Positions 9,687 to 17,270 of a stretch of DNA of 64,000 nt are shown one piece after another (the first letter of the stretch is position 1; each line of letters starts with the position of its first letter). Below the pieces are notes generated by a model. That model was not told where the DNA came from and made no database searches. It was given only the letters and a program-made list of their open reading frames with translations. Both the position numbers and the translations under genes were made by a program. This DNA comes from Alistipes sp. (lineage in GTDB: Bacteria > Bacteroidota > Bacteroidia > Bacteroidales > Rikenellaceae). The DNA is taken from positions 124,001 through 188,000 of the forward strand of contig JAJQED010000041.1 of assembly GCA_021201825.1 (NCBI GenBank), written 5' to 3'.

Positions 9687-10652
9687 CTAAAGTGTAAAGC
9701 CCTCGTTTTTGAACATCTGCTTGTCCGTATCAATATCCGAGCCGGAAGTGGTCAGCATATCCCCCACGATCGAGGCGCTGATGCCCGAGTGAAGCAGGGT
9801 CTTTTCGAGGTGTTTAATCAGGTTGCGACCGCCGGCGAAACGGATATGGGCATCGGGGTTCACGATGCGGAACATCGCCACACTCCGTAGTATCTCCACG
9901 TCCGACAAGGGGGCGGCGTTTTCAAGCGCCGTACCTTTGACCGGGTTCAGTACATTCACCGGTATTGATTTGACCCCTAATTCACGCAGGGCTACGGCCA
10001 GTTCGATACGCTGCTGCATCGTCTCGCCCATGCCGATTATTCCGCCGCTGCATACCTCCATGCCCACTTCCATCGCCCACCGGATAGTGTTTATCTTCTC
10101 CTGCGTGGTATGGGTGGTGCATAATTCGGGAAAATACGACGGGGCCGATTCCAGGTTGCAGTGGTAACGCCGCACGCCGCTGTCATAAAGCTTTTGAAGT
10201 TGTTCCTTGGTCAGCAGACCCATGGAGGCACAGAGGTAAATGTCGCACTCCCGGCCTATGGCGCGGTATATCGCTGCGCTGCGGTCCACATCGCGGTCCG
10301 ACATGGTGCGTCCGCTGGTAACCAGTGAGAACCGGCGTACCCCCTTGGCCGCGTTATGCCGGGCCTGCTCCAGCGCTTCGGTCATCCCGACCAACGGGTA
10401 AATTTCAACTCCCGTATCGTGGAACATCGACTGTGAACACCATTTGCAATCCTCCGAACATTTACCCGAACGGGCGTTCATGATCGAACATGTATCCAGA
10501 TAATCGCCCGTGTATATTTTCCGGAGCCTGCCCGCCACCTCGCAGAGCTCTTCCGTGCTCCATTCCTTTTCTATCTGCACAGCTTCTTCGTAAGAGACCA
10601 TGCCGCCCTCGCTTATTCTTTTCTCAAGTAGTTCCGTATTTTTCATCTCCAT
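9687..10652 (-). CDS. bioB: Biotin synthase
   Basis: A 321-residue radical-SAM enzyme that inserts sulfur into dethiobiotin, the last step of biotin synthesis, in the cytosol. The SAM-binding [4Fe-4S] ligands are Cys65, Cys69 and Cys72 in GKCSEDCKWCSQS. The family segments RFSLVTSGR, CASMGLL, YHCNLESAPSYFPELCTTHT and the [2Fe-2S]-site region ending in RFAGGRNLI follow in the usual order, and the length is normal. The gene is transcribed divergently from bioD with an 89-base gap containing interleaved promoters. bioA, bioF and bioC are not in the window. Confidence 0.97.
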   Translation of the reverse strand: MEMKNTELLEKRISEGGMVSYEEAVQIEKEWSTEELCEVAGRLRKIYTGDYLDTCSIMNARSGKCSEDCKWCSQSMFHDTGVEIYPLVGMTEALEQARHNAAKGVRRFSLVTSGRTMSDRDVDRSAAIYRAIGRECDIYLCASMGLLTKEQLQKLYDSGVRRYHCNLESAPSYFPELCTTHTTQEKINTIRWAMEVGMEVCSGGIIGMGETMQQRIELAVALRELGVKSIPVNVLNPVKGTALENAAPLSDVEILRSVAMFRIVNPDAHIRFAGGRNLIKHLEKTLLHSGISASIVGDMLTTSGSDIDTDKQMFKNEGFTL

Positions 10653-10666
10653 TTATCCTGTCCGGG

Positions 10667-10697
10667 TTTGCCGTGACCCGCAAAGATACTAAATTTG
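10667..10697 (+). promoter_or_regulatory. bioD promoter (TTTG-N19-TAAATTTG)
   Basis: TTTG at 10667-10670 and TAAATTTG at 10690-10697 are separated by 19 bases, a full match to the Bacteroidota housekeeping promoter. Initiation is expected near 10704, giving a leader of about 40 bases before the bioD ATG at 10742. The bioB -7 element lies inside this promoter's spacer, so a repressor bound here would block both genes. No inverted repeat resembling the E. coli bio operator was recognised. Confidence 0.7.
10681..10688 (-). promoter_or_regulatory. bioB promoter -7 element
   Basis: The minus strand reads TATCTTTG, matching TAnnTTTG, about 29 bases upstream of the bioB start. That predicts a leader of about 20-25 bases. 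One base separates it from the bioD -7 element on the other strand. The matching -33 element is not obvious. Confidence 0.6.
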
Positions 10698-10741
10698 ACC
10701 CGCAATTACCGGGTCCGGCAGCCCGGGCAAAAAGTAGGTCA

Positions 10742-11398
10742 ATGGAAAAAGGATCGGCATATTTCATTAGCGGGATAGATACGGACGCGGGCAAGAGCTT
10801 CGCCACGGGATATATGGCTTTGCAGCTTATGGAACGGAGATTTTCGGTGATTACCCAGAAGCTGGCCCAAACGGGCTGCGGAGACGATCTGACGGCCGTG
10901 TCGGAAGATATTTTACTGCACCGCCGAATAATGGGCACGGGCCTGTTGCCGGAGGATGTGGACGGCACGACCTGTAGTCAGAAGTTCGCTTACCCCGCTT
11001 CGGTAGACCTTGCCGCCCGTCTCGAGGGCCGGGAGGTCGATCTGGAAGAAGTTGCGCAAAATACGACTAAACTCCTATCCAAATACGATATTGTACTTAT
11101 CGAGGGTGCGGGCGGCCTGATGGTTCCCCTCAAAGGGGGATATACGATACTGGATTACATTACGGAAAACCACCTGCCCCTGATATTGGTCACCAATCCC
11201 AAACTGGGCAGTGTGAACCATACCCTGCTAAGCCTGTCGGTGTGCACGGCCCGCGGCATCCGTCTGGAAGCCCTGGTTTACAACGGTTATCCGGAGACCT
11301 CGCCCGTAATAACGGACGATACCCGCCGATACCTGCTTTCCTATCTGGGAGAACACTTCCCCGGAAGCCGGTTCGAAGAAATCCCCATAATTAGATAA
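10742..11398 (+). CDS. bioD: Dethiobiotin synthetase
   Basis: A 218-residue ATP-dependent enzyme that closes the ureido ring of 7,8-diaminononanoate with CO2 to give dethiobiotin, the substrate of BioB. The family P-loop is present in modified form (SGIDTDAGKSFATGYMA, with the GK-S at residues 18-20). So are the substrate-binding QKLAQTGCG region (QK-x-x-x-TG) and IEGAGGLMVPL. The start at 10742 is chosen because it gives the conserved N-terminus. Longer frames run into bioB on the opposite strand and through the promoter. A strong terminator follows 13 bases after the stop. Confidence 0.93.
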   Translation: MEKGSAYFISGIDTDAGKSFATGYMALQLMERRFSVITQKLAQTGCGDDLTAVSEDILLHRRIMGTGLLPEDVDGTTCSQKFAYPASVDLAARLEGREVDLEEVAQNTTKLLSKYDIVLIEGAGGLMVPLKGGYTILDYITENHLPLILVTNPKLGSVNHTLLSLSVCTARGIRLEALVYNGYPETSPVITDDTRRYLLSYLGEHFPGSRFEEIPIIR

Positions 11399-11411
11399 TT
11401 ATATCGTGGTA

Positions 11412-11439
11412 AAATGGAGGATCCGGTCCTCCATTTTTT
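11412..11439 (+). terminator. Rho-independent terminator after bioD
   Basis: A 10-bp perfect stem (11412-11421 with 11427-11436) with loop TCCGG is followed by T residues. It closes the bioD transcript. Confidence 0.9.
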
Positions 11440-11471
11440 ATGCGGCATTTGCCGTGGCAGGATAGTTGTAA

Positions 11472-11491
11472 ACCATCCGGGATAAAAAACA
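11472..11491 (+). promoter_or_regulatory. Leader hairpin with CACCCCG loop, lipoprotein 1
   Basis: A weak 5-bp stem (ATAAA with TTTAT) carries a 10-base loop ending in CACCCCG immediately before the 3' arm. This is the same arrangement as in the leaders of the two downstream paralogues. It lies about 30 bases before the start codon at 11516. The stem is AT-only, so it would not be called on its own. Confidence 0.35.
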
Positions 11492-11515
11492 CCCCGTTTA
11501 TAACGGCTTCCTGCT

Positions 11516-12133
11516 ATGAAGAAATTTTGCTTACTAACGACAGTGGCCATGCTTATGCTGGCATCCTGCAGCGACGACGACCTTAACGGTCTCGGGGCTT
11601 TCGATTCCCTGACTGTCCGTGCCTCGCAAGTCCGTAACGCTCCCGCCGACGGGACGATAGACGCCGTTAAACTCATCGCCGCCTCTGGGTCGGGAGAGGC
11701 CGTACTGGCCTCTTCGGGATGGGATGACGGCTTTACCCTTAATTTCCCGCTAAGCGTAAGTTCGCTATATCTGGACGATATAGAAACTACTTTCGGGATA
11801 CGAACGGCAGACCTGTCGGCCCTTACGGTTACCGAACCCGGGGCCGGTCTGCGGACCGCTTACATACAGGGTTACAGGAACGAAGCCCAGGACAACTATT
11901 TTTATCAGACCAATTCTTCTACTGACAGCCGAACCATTTTTATTTATACCGACCGGCAGGTCAAGGTCTATGGAAATGCCGTCGGCGACGGAACGACCTA
12001 TGAGTTCGACCTTTGGCTGTTCAAGGGATGGAACAGGATTGTGCAGACCATTTCGCAAACCGAAGGACAACAGTTCATCGGGTTTATGTCCACTCAACCG
12101 TCGGGCCTTTTCTGGATATATGATGACCTGTAA
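11516..12133 (+). CDS. Small surface lipoprotein, tandem family member 1
   Basis: A 205-residue lipoprotein. A signal peptide ends in lipobox LASC with Cys18, followed at once by SDDD, which resembles the acidic signal that sends Bacteroides lipoproteins to the cell surface. The mature part shares a pattern with the next two genes: NAPADGTIDAVKLI near residue 42, then W-DGF-L-F, then GWNR, and a C-terminal SGLFWIY. The domain family is not recognised and no catalytic motif is seen. It is likely a beta-rich surface protein. The gene begins a three-gene tandem array of paralogues with spacers of 80 and 174 bases. Function is unknown. Confidence 0.8.
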   Translation: MKKFCLLTTVAMLMLASCSDDDLNGLGAFDSLTVRASQVRNAPADGTIDAVKLIAASGSGEAVLASSGWDDGFTLNFPLSVSSLYLDDIETTFGIRTADLSALTVTEPGAGLRTAYIQGYRNEAQDNYFYQTNSSTDSRTIFIYTDRQVKVYGNAVGDGTTYEFDLWLFKGWNRIVQTISQTEGQQFIGFMSTQPSGLFWIYDDL

Positions 12134-12156
12134 AATACTTATAACTATCCGTACCT

Positions 12157-12181
12157 CCGCATCCGGCACCCCGGGATGCGG
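12157..12181 (+). promoter_or_regulatory. Leader hairpin with GGCACCCCG loop, lipoprotein 2
   Basis: An 8-bp perfect stem (CCGCATCC with GGATGCGG) closes a 9-base loop GGCACCCCG. No T tract follows, so this is not a standard terminator of gene 1. The end of the loop is 41 bases from the start at 12214, exactly as in the third copy. Confidence 0.55.
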
Positions 12182-12213
12182 ATACGAGAAAACCTAATTT
12201 TTAAATTCTCGAC

Positions 12214-12840
12214 ATGAAAAAATTTTACTATTTACTGCCCGCCATAGCACTGGTGTTGGCCGCCTGCAGTGACGACGATGACAAGAACGACGGACGCGAG
12301 GGATTCAAACTCACCCTTAGTGCATCCGAGATAGCCAACGCCCCGTCGGCAGGGGAGATCGACGCCGTGAAATTGGTGACTGAAAAAAATGCCGTACTTC
12401 AAACGGCCACCTGGAACGACGGTTTTACGATCGAGTTCAATGAGGCCGTGGGCACATCGCACCTGATGAAAGTGACCGATGTTTTCTACCTCGATTATTT
12501 CGAAGAAGATGAACGTGAAAAGATCAAGGTGAGCGACGAAAGCGCCAACGTTTGCCCGGCATATATCTTCGGGTATGAGGGTAATACCGAGAAAGGCGAA
12601 TTCTACTATACAAAAGAACTGGGCGGTGTTCAGTATTACGTTCAGTATATTTTTGCCGACCGCGCGGTCAATATTACCGGAACGGCCTCAGACCGGGACG
12701 ACTGGACATGCGAGTATACCGTTAGGTTGGAATACGGCTGGAACAGGGTCATGTATTATGCCGATAATGCGGCTGAAAAAGAGGTTTATACTTCTACAAT
12801 CGCTACGGGCTTCCATTGGGTTTATGAATATAACCCCTGA
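12214..12840 (+). CDS. Small surface lipoprotein, tandem family member 2
   Basis: A 208-residue lipoprotein whose signal sequence is nearly that of the third copy (MKKFYYLLPAIAL). The lipobox is LAAC with Cys18, followed by SDDDDKND, a strong acidic export signal. The mature part carries NAPSAGEIDAVKLV, W-NDGFTIEF, YGWNRVMYY and ends in GFHWVYEYNP, aligning with both neighbours. It is richer in acidic residues than copy 1. No known domain or active site is recognised. A terminator lies 26 bases after the stop, so copies 1 and 2 may share a transcript while copy 3 has its own promoter. Confidence 0.8.
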   Translation: MKKFYYLLPAIALVLAACSDDDDKNDGREGFKLTLSASEIANAPSAGEIDAVKLVTEKNAVLQTATWNDGFTIEFNEAVGTSHLMKVTDVFYLDYFEEDEREKIKVSDESANVCPAYIFGYEGNTEKGEFYYTKELGGVQYYVQYIFADRAVNITGTASDRDDWTCEYTVRLEYGWNRVMYYADNAAEKEVYTSTIATGFHWVYEYNP

Positions 12841-12865
12841 TCCCGGCAGGTAAATTATCAATCCT

Positions 12866-12897
12866 AAAAGGCTGCGGGGTGCGGCCTTTTATTTTTT
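12866..12897 (+). terminator. Rho-independent terminator after lipoprotein 2
   Basis: A 10-bp stem (12866-12875 with 12881-12890, one T-G pair) with loop GGGGT is followed by ATTTTTT. Confidence 0.9.
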
Positions 12898-12945
12898 CCG
12901 GAAATATTAAATCGGGGGAACGGAACCGACCCGGATAAAAATGGC

Positions 12946-12953
12946 TATATTTG
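12946..12953 (+). promoter_or_regulatory. -7 element TATATTTG for lipoprotein 3
   Basis: A perfect TAnnTTTG match. Initiation about six bases downstream would place the leader hairpin at 12959-12981 at the very 5' end of the mRNA. No clear TTTG -33 element is seen. Confidence 0.6.
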
Positions 12954-12958
12954 TACGC

Positions 12959-12981
12959 CCTGTCCGCCACCCCGGGACAGG
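12959..12981 (+). promoter_or_regulatory. Leader hairpin with GCCACCCCG loop, lipoprotein 3
   Basis: A 7-bp perfect stem (CCTGTCC with GGACAGG) closes a 9-base loop GCCACCCCG. The loop differs at one base from that of copy 2, while the stem sequence is different and still paired. The loop end is again 41 bases from the start codon at 13015. It would form the 5' end of the transcript from the -7 element at 12946. Confidence 0.55.
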
Positions 12982-13014
12982 TCTCAAGAAACCCTGAAAT
13001 TTTAAACCATTAGC

Positions 13015-13665
13015 ATGAAAAAGTTTTTTTATCTCTTGCCGGCCTTAGCGCTGGTGTTTGCCGCTTGCAGCGACAGTGATGACGATAACGGTGACGACGG
13101 TAACGGCGGCGGACTCGGAGACGGTTACACCCTGACAGTCAAATCGAACGAAATAGCCAACGCTCCGACGGACGGAGAAATTGACAAAGTGAAACTGATA
13201 AGTTATGAATCCGACGTTGCTATTTTAACCACGGATTGGGAAGACGGTTTTTTGTTGGATTTCCCCGAAACCGTCTCTTCCTCCAACCTGGAGAAAGTTG
13301 CCGAAGCATTCGTTATCGAAGAGGATGAGTTCAAAATTAGCGACCCGGATGCAAGGATAAGCGGATTCTACATCGAAGGATACAAGGGCGATCTACACGT
13401 AGATACGTTCTACTTTCTTAACAGTACGGAAGAGCAGGAAATCCGTTACTATTACAGTGACCGTGACGTGACGGTCACGGGTGAGGTTAAAATCGGAGAT
13501 GGGTCATGGGAATATGTCGAGAAATACGATCTGGCGCTCACCAAAGGATGGAACCGTGTTCTGACGATCGAAATAATACAGGACGATTATGAAAGTCTGG
13601 CATTTTCTTCGAATGTTCTTTCTACCGGTTTCTCCTGGAAATTCGGCAGGGATTTCGAATATTAG
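13015..13665 (+). CDS. Small surface lipoprotein, tandem family member 3
   Basis: A 216-residue lipoprotein with lipobox FAAC and Cys18, followed by SDSDDDNGDDGNGGG, an acidic, glycine-rich linker. The mature part repeats the family pattern: NAPTDGEIDKVKLI, W-EDGFLLDF, KGWNRVLTI and a C-terminal STGFSWKFG. It is closest to copy 2 in its signal sequence and leader. No catalytic motif or known domain is recognised. The gene has its own -7 element and is closed by a strong terminator shared with the convergent rfb operon. The three copies probably arose by duplication in place. Confidence 0.8.
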   Translation: MKKFFYLLPALALVFAACSDSDDDNGDDGNGGGLGDGYTLTVKSNEIANAPTDGEIDKVKLISYESDVAILTTDWEDGFLLDFPETVSSSNLEKVAEAFVIEEDEFKISDPDARISGFYIEGYKGDLHVDTFYFLNSTEEQEIRYYYSDRDVTVTGEVKIGDGSWEYVEKYDLALTKGWNRVLTIEIIQDDYESLAFSSNVLSTGFSWKFGRDFEY

Positions 13666-13688
13666 TATCGTGCCCGAAATATAGAAAG

Positions 13689-13717
13689 AAAGGCTGCGCG
13701 GGGTGCAGCCTTTTTTT
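13689..13717. terminator. Bidirectional terminator between lipoprotein 3 and rfbB
   Basis: A 9-bp perfect stem (13689-13697 with 13705-13713) is followed by seven T on the plus strand. On the minus strand the flank is also T-rich, so it can stop the rfb operon too. Confidence 0.9.
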
Positions 13718-13730
13718 AGTTAACGGGGTA

Positions 13731-14798
13731 TTACCTGCTGGCGTACATTTTCGTGTAATAATCCAGGTATTCTCCGCTGGTTACCCCTTTCAGCCAAGCC
13801 GAATTTTCGAGGTACCATTTCACGGTATGTTCAATCCCGTCACGGAAAGCGGTGGCCGGGCGCCATCCCAGTTCACGGGTAAGTTTCGAATGGTCGATGG
13901 CATAGCGCAGGTCGTGTCCGCTGCGGTCTTTGACAAAAGTTATCAGGTCTGCCGATGCTCCCTCCGGGCGGCCCAATAGCCGGTCGGTAATTTCGATCAG
14001 GGTTTTAACGACTTCTATATTACTTATTTCGCAGTCCCCGCCGATGTTGTAGGTCTCGCCCGGAGTGCCGTGGTTCATTATCAGGTCTATGGCCCGGGCA
14101 TGGTCCCCGACGTATAGCCAGTCGCGCACATTCTCCCCCTTGCCGTAGACAGGGATCGGTTTGCCGTTGCGGATATTATTTACGGTCAAGGGGATAAGCT
14201 TCTCGGGGAATTGGTACGGCCCGTAATTGTTTGAACAGTTGCTTATGATAATGGGCATCCCGTAGGTCTCTCCGAACGCCCTTACGAAGTGGTCCGAAGA
14301 GGCTTTGCTGGCCGAATAAGGACTGCGCGGGGAATACGGGGTTTGTTCGGTGAACGGGCCGTCCTCGAAGCCGAGCGAACCGTAAACCTCGTCCGTGGAT
14401 ATATGGTAAAATAATTTGCCTTCCAACTGATCGCCCCAGTATTCCCGGGCGGCATGAAGGAGGGTCAGGATTCCCATTACGTTGGTGCGGGCGAAGATAA
14501 GCGGGTCCGTAATACTCCGGTCCACATGGCTCTCGGCCGCAAGGTTGAGAATAGTGTCTACGCCATATTCTTCCAGCACCCGTCTAACCGAATCCACGTC
14601 GGTTATATCTCCTTTTACGAAAACGTAATTGTCGAGTCCGTCCAGCTCCTGGAGGTTCGCAAGGTTGCCGGCGTAGGTAAGGGCATCGAATACTACTATC
14701 TTACTGGCCGGATACTTTCCCGCCAGCAGTTTTACTACATGCGATCCTATGAACCCGGCACCGCCGGTCACCAATATGGATGTTCTTTCCATTTTCAA
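13731..14798 (-). CDS. rfbB: dTDP-glucose 4,6-dehydratase
   Basis: A 355-residue extended SDR enzyme that converts dTDP-glucose to dTDP-4-keto-6-deoxyglucose, the second step of dTDP-L-rhamnose synthesis. The NAD motif GGAGFIGSHVVKLL starts at about residue 11. LAAESHVDRSI, the STDEVYGSLG segment with the catalytic Asp-Glu pair, YSASKASSDHFVRAF with the catalytic Tyr-x3-Lys, and SNNYGPYQFPEKLIPL follow. The length is normal. It overlaps the end of rfbD by four bases and is the last gene of the rfbA-C-D-B operon. The product probably feeds O-antigen or other surface polysaccharide. Confidence 0.97.
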   Translation of the reverse strand: MKMERTSILVTGGAGFIGSHVVKLLAGKYPASKIVVFDALTYAGNLANLQELDGLDNYVFVKGDITDVDSVRRVLEEYGVDTILNLAAESHVDRSITDPLIFARTNVMGILTLLHAAREYWGDQLEGKLFYHISTDEVYGSLGFEDGPFTEQTPYSPRSPYSASKASSDHFVRAFGETYGMPIIISNCSNNYGPYQFPEKLIPLTVNNIRNGKPIPVYGKGENVRDWLYVGDHARAIDLIMNHGTPGETYNIGGDCEISNIEVVKTLIEITDRLLGRPEGASADLITFVKDRSGHDLRYAIDHSKLTRELGWRPATAFRDGIEHTVKWYLENSAWLKGVTSGEYLDYYTKMYASR

Positions 14799-15667
14799 AG
14801 TTCGATATTAGAGAGGCATTCTCCCAGGGCGTCCTGCCAGTGCCGTAGCGGCAATCCCATACTCCGGGCTTTGTCCATAGACATTATACTGTATGCCGGC
14901 CTTGGCGCTTTGACCGGGTATCCCGCCGTATCCACGGGCGAGAGGTCGGCCTTTATTCCGGCTTGCCGGAATATTTCTTCTGCGAAACCGTACCATGTCG
15001 TGTCACCCAGGGCGCTGAAATGTAAGGTATTATAGCCTGTAAAACCTTTAGATAAAATTTGCAGGGCCGCCCGGGCCAGGTCCGTGGCATAGGTCGGGGT
15101 TCCCCGTTGGTCGTTCACAACTCTCAACCGTTTGCCCTCCCGGGCCAGCCGTAACATGGTAAGTACGAAATTATTTCCGTATTCGCTGTAAAGCCATGAG
15201 GTACGGACTACCATGGCGTCGCAACCGCTTGCCCGGAGAACCTGTTCACCCGCAAGTTTTGTTTTTCCGTAAACCCCCGCAGGGTTAGCAGGCGAATCTT
15301 CCGTATAAGGTTCCGTTGCCTTTCCGTCGAATACATAATCGGTCGAGAAATGGATAAGCGGAATATTTTGCTCACGGCAAATCCCGGCCAGGATTGCGGG
15401 CCCTGTCGCGTTAATTAGGTAAGCCGTTTCCGGTTCATCCTCAGCAAGGTCCACCGCCGTGTAGGCTGCGCAGTTGATCAATCCCCGGATATCGTTTTGG
15501 CGTACCAGTGCCGTGATTGCATTCCGGTCGAGAATATCCGCTTGTTTTTCATTTGGGAAGATAAGCCGCAGATCGGGGAAAGACGGCGCTGTTTTGAGCA
15601 GCGACCTGCCAAGCTGTCCCGCGGCGCCGGTAACCAGTATGTTCCCGCTAATAGATCCGCTCCCCAT
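14795..15667 (-). CDS. rfbD: dTDP-4-dehydrorhamnose reductase
   Basis: A 290-residue SDR reductase for the last step, giving dTDP-L-rhamnose. The N-terminal NADPH motif is VTGAAGQLGRSLL. NCAAYTAVDLAEDEPE, FSTDYVFDG and VYGKTKLAGEQ with the catalytic Tyr-x3-Lys follow, then RTSWLYSEYGNNFV. The chosen start overlaps the 3' end of rfbC by 20 bases. A later start is possible because homology begins at about residue 9, but the overlap is normal for this operon. All four rhamnose genes are packed head to tail. Confidence 0.96.
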   Translation of the reverse strand: MGSGSISGNILVTGAAGQLGRSLLKTAPSFPDLRLIFPNEKQADILDRNAITALVRQNDIRGLINCAAYTAVDLAEDEPETAYLINATGPAILAGICREQNIPLIHFSTDYVFDGKATEPYTEDSPANPAGVYGKTKLAGEQVLRASGCDAMVVRTSWLYSEYGNNFVLTMLRLAREGKRLRVVNDQRGTPTYATDLARAALQILSKGFTGYNTLHFSALGDTTWYGFAEEIFRQAGIKADLSPVDTAGYPVKAPRPAYSIMSMDKARSMGLPLRHWQDALGECLSNIEL

Positions 15668-16220
15668 AGGCGAAAAGTTTAACTTGTGACAACGGAGCTT
15701 GCCGGGCGTCTTTGGCCGAAACGATAATCTCCTCCCCGGGTATCTTCCAGTCCACCCCTATTGCCGGGTCGTCGAAACGGATGCCGACCTCATGGGCCGG
15801 GGAATATGTATTGTCGCACTTATAATTTACCCGTGCATGGCTGCCGGGTACGGAAAACCCGTGGGCGAATCCCCGCGGGATATACAGTTGCCGGCGGTTC
15901 TGGGCCGAGAGTTCGACCGCGATATACCGGCCGAAAGTCGGCGATCCATCCCGGACATCGACGGCCACGTCGATGATACTTCCCTCCACGACCCGGACCA
16001 GTTTGCCCTGAGCGAACGGCGGCAACTGGTAATGAAGCCCCCGGATAACCCCGTGCTGGGAATAGGACTCGTTTTCCAGAACGAACTCCACCGGAACGAC
16101 CTCCTTTGAGAATTGGTCGGCTATGTATAACTGGCTGAACCACCCCCGGTTATCGCAGACCGATCCGGGTTCTATTATGGTCACACCCTCGAGGGCCGTC
16201 GGTATATATTTTATCTCCAT
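15648..16220 (-). CDS. rfbC: dTDP-4-dehydrorhamnose 3,5-epimerase
   Basis: A 190-residue cupin-fold epimerase. The catalytic region is visible as GVIRGLHYQLPP (active-site His) and the later VAVDVRDGSPTFG, with YIPRGFAHGF near the middle. The length is typical of the family. It begins four bases after the stop of rfbA and its end overlaps rfbD, so translation is probably coupled. Confidence 0.96.
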   Translation of the reverse strand: MEIKYIPTALEGVTIIEPGSVCDNRGWFSQLYIADQFSKEVVPVEFVLENESYSQHGVIRGLHYQLPPFAQGKLVRVVEGSIIDVAVDVRDGSPTFGRYIAVELSAQNRRQLYIPRGFAHGFSVPGSHARVNYKCDNTYSPAHEVGIRFDDPAIGVDWKIPGEEIIVSAKDARQAPLSQVKLFAYGERIY

Positions 16221-16224
16221 ACTT

Positions 16225-17088
16225 TCAGAGTTTGCGTATGTACTGCCCGTACTGGTTTTGGCGCATTGGTTCGGCCAGTTGCAGCAGTTTGTCCCGTGTT
16301 ATCCAGCCCTGACGGTAGGCTATCTCCTCGAGGCAGGCTATCTTGAGGCCCTGGCGTTTCTCGATGGTCTCGATAAAAGTGGACGCCTCGCTCAGCGAGT
16401 CGTGCGTTCCTGTATCGAGCCAAGCGAACCCACGGCCCAGAAGCTCCATACGCAGTTTGCCCTCCCGCAGGTAATGCTGGTTAACGGACGTTATCTCCAG
16501 CTCGTTACGCATCGACGGTCTAACGGCACGCGCCACCTCCGTAATACCGGCCGGGTAAAAATAAAGGCCTGTTACGGCGTAATTAGACTCCGGGACGTGG
16601 GGCTTCTCCTCTATGGAGACCACTTTACCATCCTCGTCGATCTTGGCCACTCCGTACCTCTCGGGGTCGTTAACGTAATATCCGAAAATGGTTGCAAGCC
16701 CGTTGCCGGCGTTATCGACGGCCGTTTGGAGCATGGTAGTAAAGCCCTGCCCGTAAAAGATATTATCCCCCAGTATCAGGCATGCCGGGCCGCCGGCCGT
16801 AAAATCTTCCGCAATGATGAAAGCCTGCGCAAGCCCGTCCGGAGAGGGCTGTTCGCCGTAGGAGAGGTCGATCCCGAAGTCCGAACCGTCGCCCAGCAGC
16901 CGCCGGAAACCCGGCAGGTCCTGTGGGGTGGAGATCAGCATGATCTCCCTTATTCCGGCCAGCATCAGCACCGAAAGCGGATAGTATACCATGGGTTTGT
17001 CATAGACCGGAAGCAATTGCTTGGATATACCCTTGGTGACAGGGAACAACCTGGTGCCGCTTCCCCCGGCCAGAATAATGCCTTTCAT
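16225..17088 (-). CDS. rfbA: Glucose-1-phosphate thymidylyltransferase
   Basis: A 287-residue nucleotidyltransferase that makes dTDP-glucose from dTTP and glucose 1-phosphate, the committed step of dTDP-rhamnose synthesis. The signature [20 protein letters not shown] is at the N-terminus, with [25 protein letters not shown] and [10 protein letters not shown] further on. It is the first gene of the operon and so carries the promoter in the 17089-17220 region. There I see no clear consensus on the minus strand. Confidence 0.97.
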   Translation of the reverse strand: MKGIILAGGSGTRLFPVTKGISKQLLPVYDKPMVYYPLSVLMLAGIREIMLISTPQDLPGFRRLLGDGSDFGIDLSYGEQPSPDGLAQAFIIAEDFTAGGPACLILGDNIFYGQGFTTMLQTAVDNAGNGLATIFGYYVNDPERYGVAKIDEDGKVVSIEEKPHVPESNYAVTGLYFYPAGITEVARAVRPSMRNELEITSVNQHYLREGKLRMELLGRGFAWLDTGTHDSLSEASTFIETIEKRQGLKIACLEEIAYRQGWITRDKLLQLAEPMRQNQYGQYIRKL

Positions 17089-17221
17089 CTCCTGTGATAC
17101 GGTTTTAGCCGTAAATATAATTCATTTCGGGGAGATTCGCGCTTGTTGCCGGGCATATTATACCGGGGAATTCCCTCAGAATGTCATCGGGAGGGAATGT
17201 TAAAATTATCAGGCAAATATT

Positions 17222-17229
17222 TATCTTTG
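17222..17229 (+). promoter_or_regulatory. -7 element TATCTTTG for the OPT-pepT unit
   Basis: A perfect TAnnTTTG match 42 bases before the transporter start. The -33 region has only TTAAAA-like sequence, so this is a partial promoter match. Confidence 0.5.
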
Positions 17230-17270
17230 GGGGTTAACGGAAAATACGCAAACTTAAATAACTCGTCTTT

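Noticed and set aside
12157-12181. Terminator of lipoprotein 1
   Set aside because: No T tract follows the hairpin. The loop is shared with the other two leaders, so a leader element fits better.
13731-17088. A complete O-antigen cluster
   Set aside because: Only the four dTDP-rhamnose genes are present. There are no glycosyltransferases, flippase or polymerase nearby.
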